From Promerops cafer (lineage: Eukaryota; Chordata; Aves; Passeriformes; Nectariniidae): a stretch of DNA of 64,000 nt. The notes below the pieces were generated by a model. The model did no database searches and was not told the DNA's origin. It saw only the letters and a program-made list of their open reading frames with translations. The DNA lies in NCBI GenBank assembly GCA_013398275.1, contig VZSE01015521.1, forward strand, positions 1,122,892-1,186,891, given 5' to 3'. Below are positions 62,901 through 64,000 of this stretch, one piece after another (within the stretch, counting starts at the first letter, position 1; every line of letters begins with the position of its first letter). Both the position numbers and the translations under genes were made by a program.

Positions 62901-63690
62901 CAGATTATCGACCCCAGCTGTCTGCCCAACACCCAGCACACAAAAGACTCTTCATGAAACAGCTGTGGAATCACTGCCTCTTGCTCAAATGGGCAAACAG
63001 TTTACACCAGCATTCTCTAAATGGGGTTCAGAGTATTCACAGAGTGTCTCAGCTATACAAAAAAGTGGTGTTGGAATGAAGAGTTAGGGCTAGTAACCTC
63101 CTGTGCCACCCCCAACGATGGAACCTCTTCTTGCAGACCCAGCAAGTGGTAAGAGACACGGCAAAAGGAGGTGGAACAGGAGGCCTTTCACAGCTGAGAA
63201 GGAGCATCAAAGGCGCCACAAGTGTAAATGTAATGCTCCATAAAACTTTGTATTTTAATTAAGATTTGGATCAGTTTTATGGTATTAATCATAACATAGC
63301 TTGGATACTGTGCTGTTGTGACATAGGAATGTAGCTGGAATCCCTACGGAGACAGTATGATGCAGAGTCCTGATGCACCGCTTCATGGTGACACAGTCTA
63401 TTTTAGAGCAGACAAAAATCCATAAAAAAAGGCAGTAATCCTCAGATGACTGACTGTACGAATCATGTTTATATAAATTTATTGTATGTGACACTCAGTA
63501 TCAAACAAGACACAAAACAGTTTTATGTCTCTGAATGTTTTGTCATGAGCAAACTGAGTCTGCTATCCACATAGGTATTATTCACTGGGATAGATTTTTC
63601 AGCTCAGTTAATCCTCGTGTAAAAAAGCGGGACTTTGAATGAGAGACTGAGGCATACAGGATTTTCCTGTATCACCTGTGAACCAAAGAT
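56981..63690. other. Gene-poor segment upstream of the CpG island
   Basis: No exon is firmly supported. An exon-like unit with both splice signals at 61040-61169, a CpG pocket at 58355-58505 and a perfect 23-base AT palindrome at 58775-58797 are discussed as findings. A 76-codon minus frame at 60096-60326 has a protein-like composition but no start or splice context that I trust. Confidence 0.5.
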
Positions 63691-63719
63691 GTCAGAGATT
63701 TTCGTCCTTCTAGTCCTGC

Positions 63720-64000
63720 TTCCCGGTTTGCCCACATGTCTCCTGGTAGGTCCGGGTTCTGGGAGAACAGAGACTCGCAGCAAACCGTCAGGGTTGGAAG
63801 CCGCCGACCCGGGAGAGCTCCCAAGAGGGGCAAGCGGCCCTTCCCCCACTGCCCCGCCGAGCCGCGGCCCAGGCGGGCAGCCGGGAGCCGCCCCAGGCGC
63901 CGAGGTCGGGCATCCGGGCGTTTGCTGGAGCCGCAGTGGCGGAGAACGGAGCGGCGGCGCGGCAGGAGGGCACAGGAGGGCAGCGCCGCTCCGCCACCCC
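63720..64000. promoter_or_regulatory. Edge of a CpG island, probable promoter
   Basis: GC and CpG content rise abruptly near 63720. By hand count about 30 CpGs occur in the last 280 bases, including GAGCCGCGGCCCAGGCGG, GCGGCGGCGCGG and CAGCGCCGCTCCGCC. Inverted GGAGCGGCG/CGCCGCTCC-like pieces (63949-63990) add GC-rich hairpin potential. CpG islands of this kind normally mark vertebrate transcription starts and first exons. The island is cut by the window end, so neither the transcript direction nor the start can be fixed. A minus frame with ATG at 63997 stays open for 69 codons (Ala/Arg/Pro-rich), as is common by chance in GC-rich sequence; it is not called as a gene. Confidence 0.75.

Noticed and set aside
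63788..63997. 69-codon Ala/Arg/Pro-rich minus frame in the CpG island
   Set aside because: GC-rich islands commonly yield such frames. The sequence is cut by the window edge and no donor site in phase was seen.

Overview
The window looks like nuclear DNA from a bird. The base for this is several CR1 LINE copies whose 3' ends carry the avian-type ATTCTATG-like octamer repeats, a very low overall repeat load, strong CpG depletion outside a few pockets, and a mammal-like exon/intron signal (polypyrimidine tract plus AG) at the one exon I can support. The species cannot be told from the sequence. There are no bacterial-type genes, operons, CRISPR arrays or phage genes, and I recognised no tRNA or rRNA gene.

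Layout. Positions 1-6104 are most likely the last intron (or last few introns) of a gene on the + strand. A short terminal coding exon with an acidic tail lies at 6105-6215. It is followed by a plausible 3' untranslated region with two AATAAA signals, at 6932 and 9358. A degenerate 1.4 kb CR1 LINE in antisense orientation (7046-8415) sits between the two signals, so the longer transcript form would carry it. From about 9.4 kb to 63.7 kb there is no exon I can defend. This is a gene-poor stretch with three small CR1 remnants (17847, 19711, 50333), homopolymer and short tandem tracts, and one very long AAAAG pentanucleotide array (56275-56980). At the right edge (about 63720-64000) the sequence turns abruptly GC- and CpG-rich, as expected for a CpG-island promoter of a gene lying mostly beyond the window or starting right at the edge.

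Functional reading. The window is best described as the tail of one gene, a desert of about 54 kb, and the start of another promoter. Inside the desert a few pockets keep many CpGs or homeodomain-type TAATTA cores (30.3-30.9 kb, 34.9-35.1 kb, 48.9-49.4 kb, 58.4-58.8 kb). They are the best candidates for distal regulatory DNA, but that is inference from composition alone. I found no convincing new biological system. The items most worth a second look are the pentanucleotide array with its interrupted structure, the CpG-dense 20-bp inverted repeat at 30575-30594, and the identity of the orphan terminal exon.
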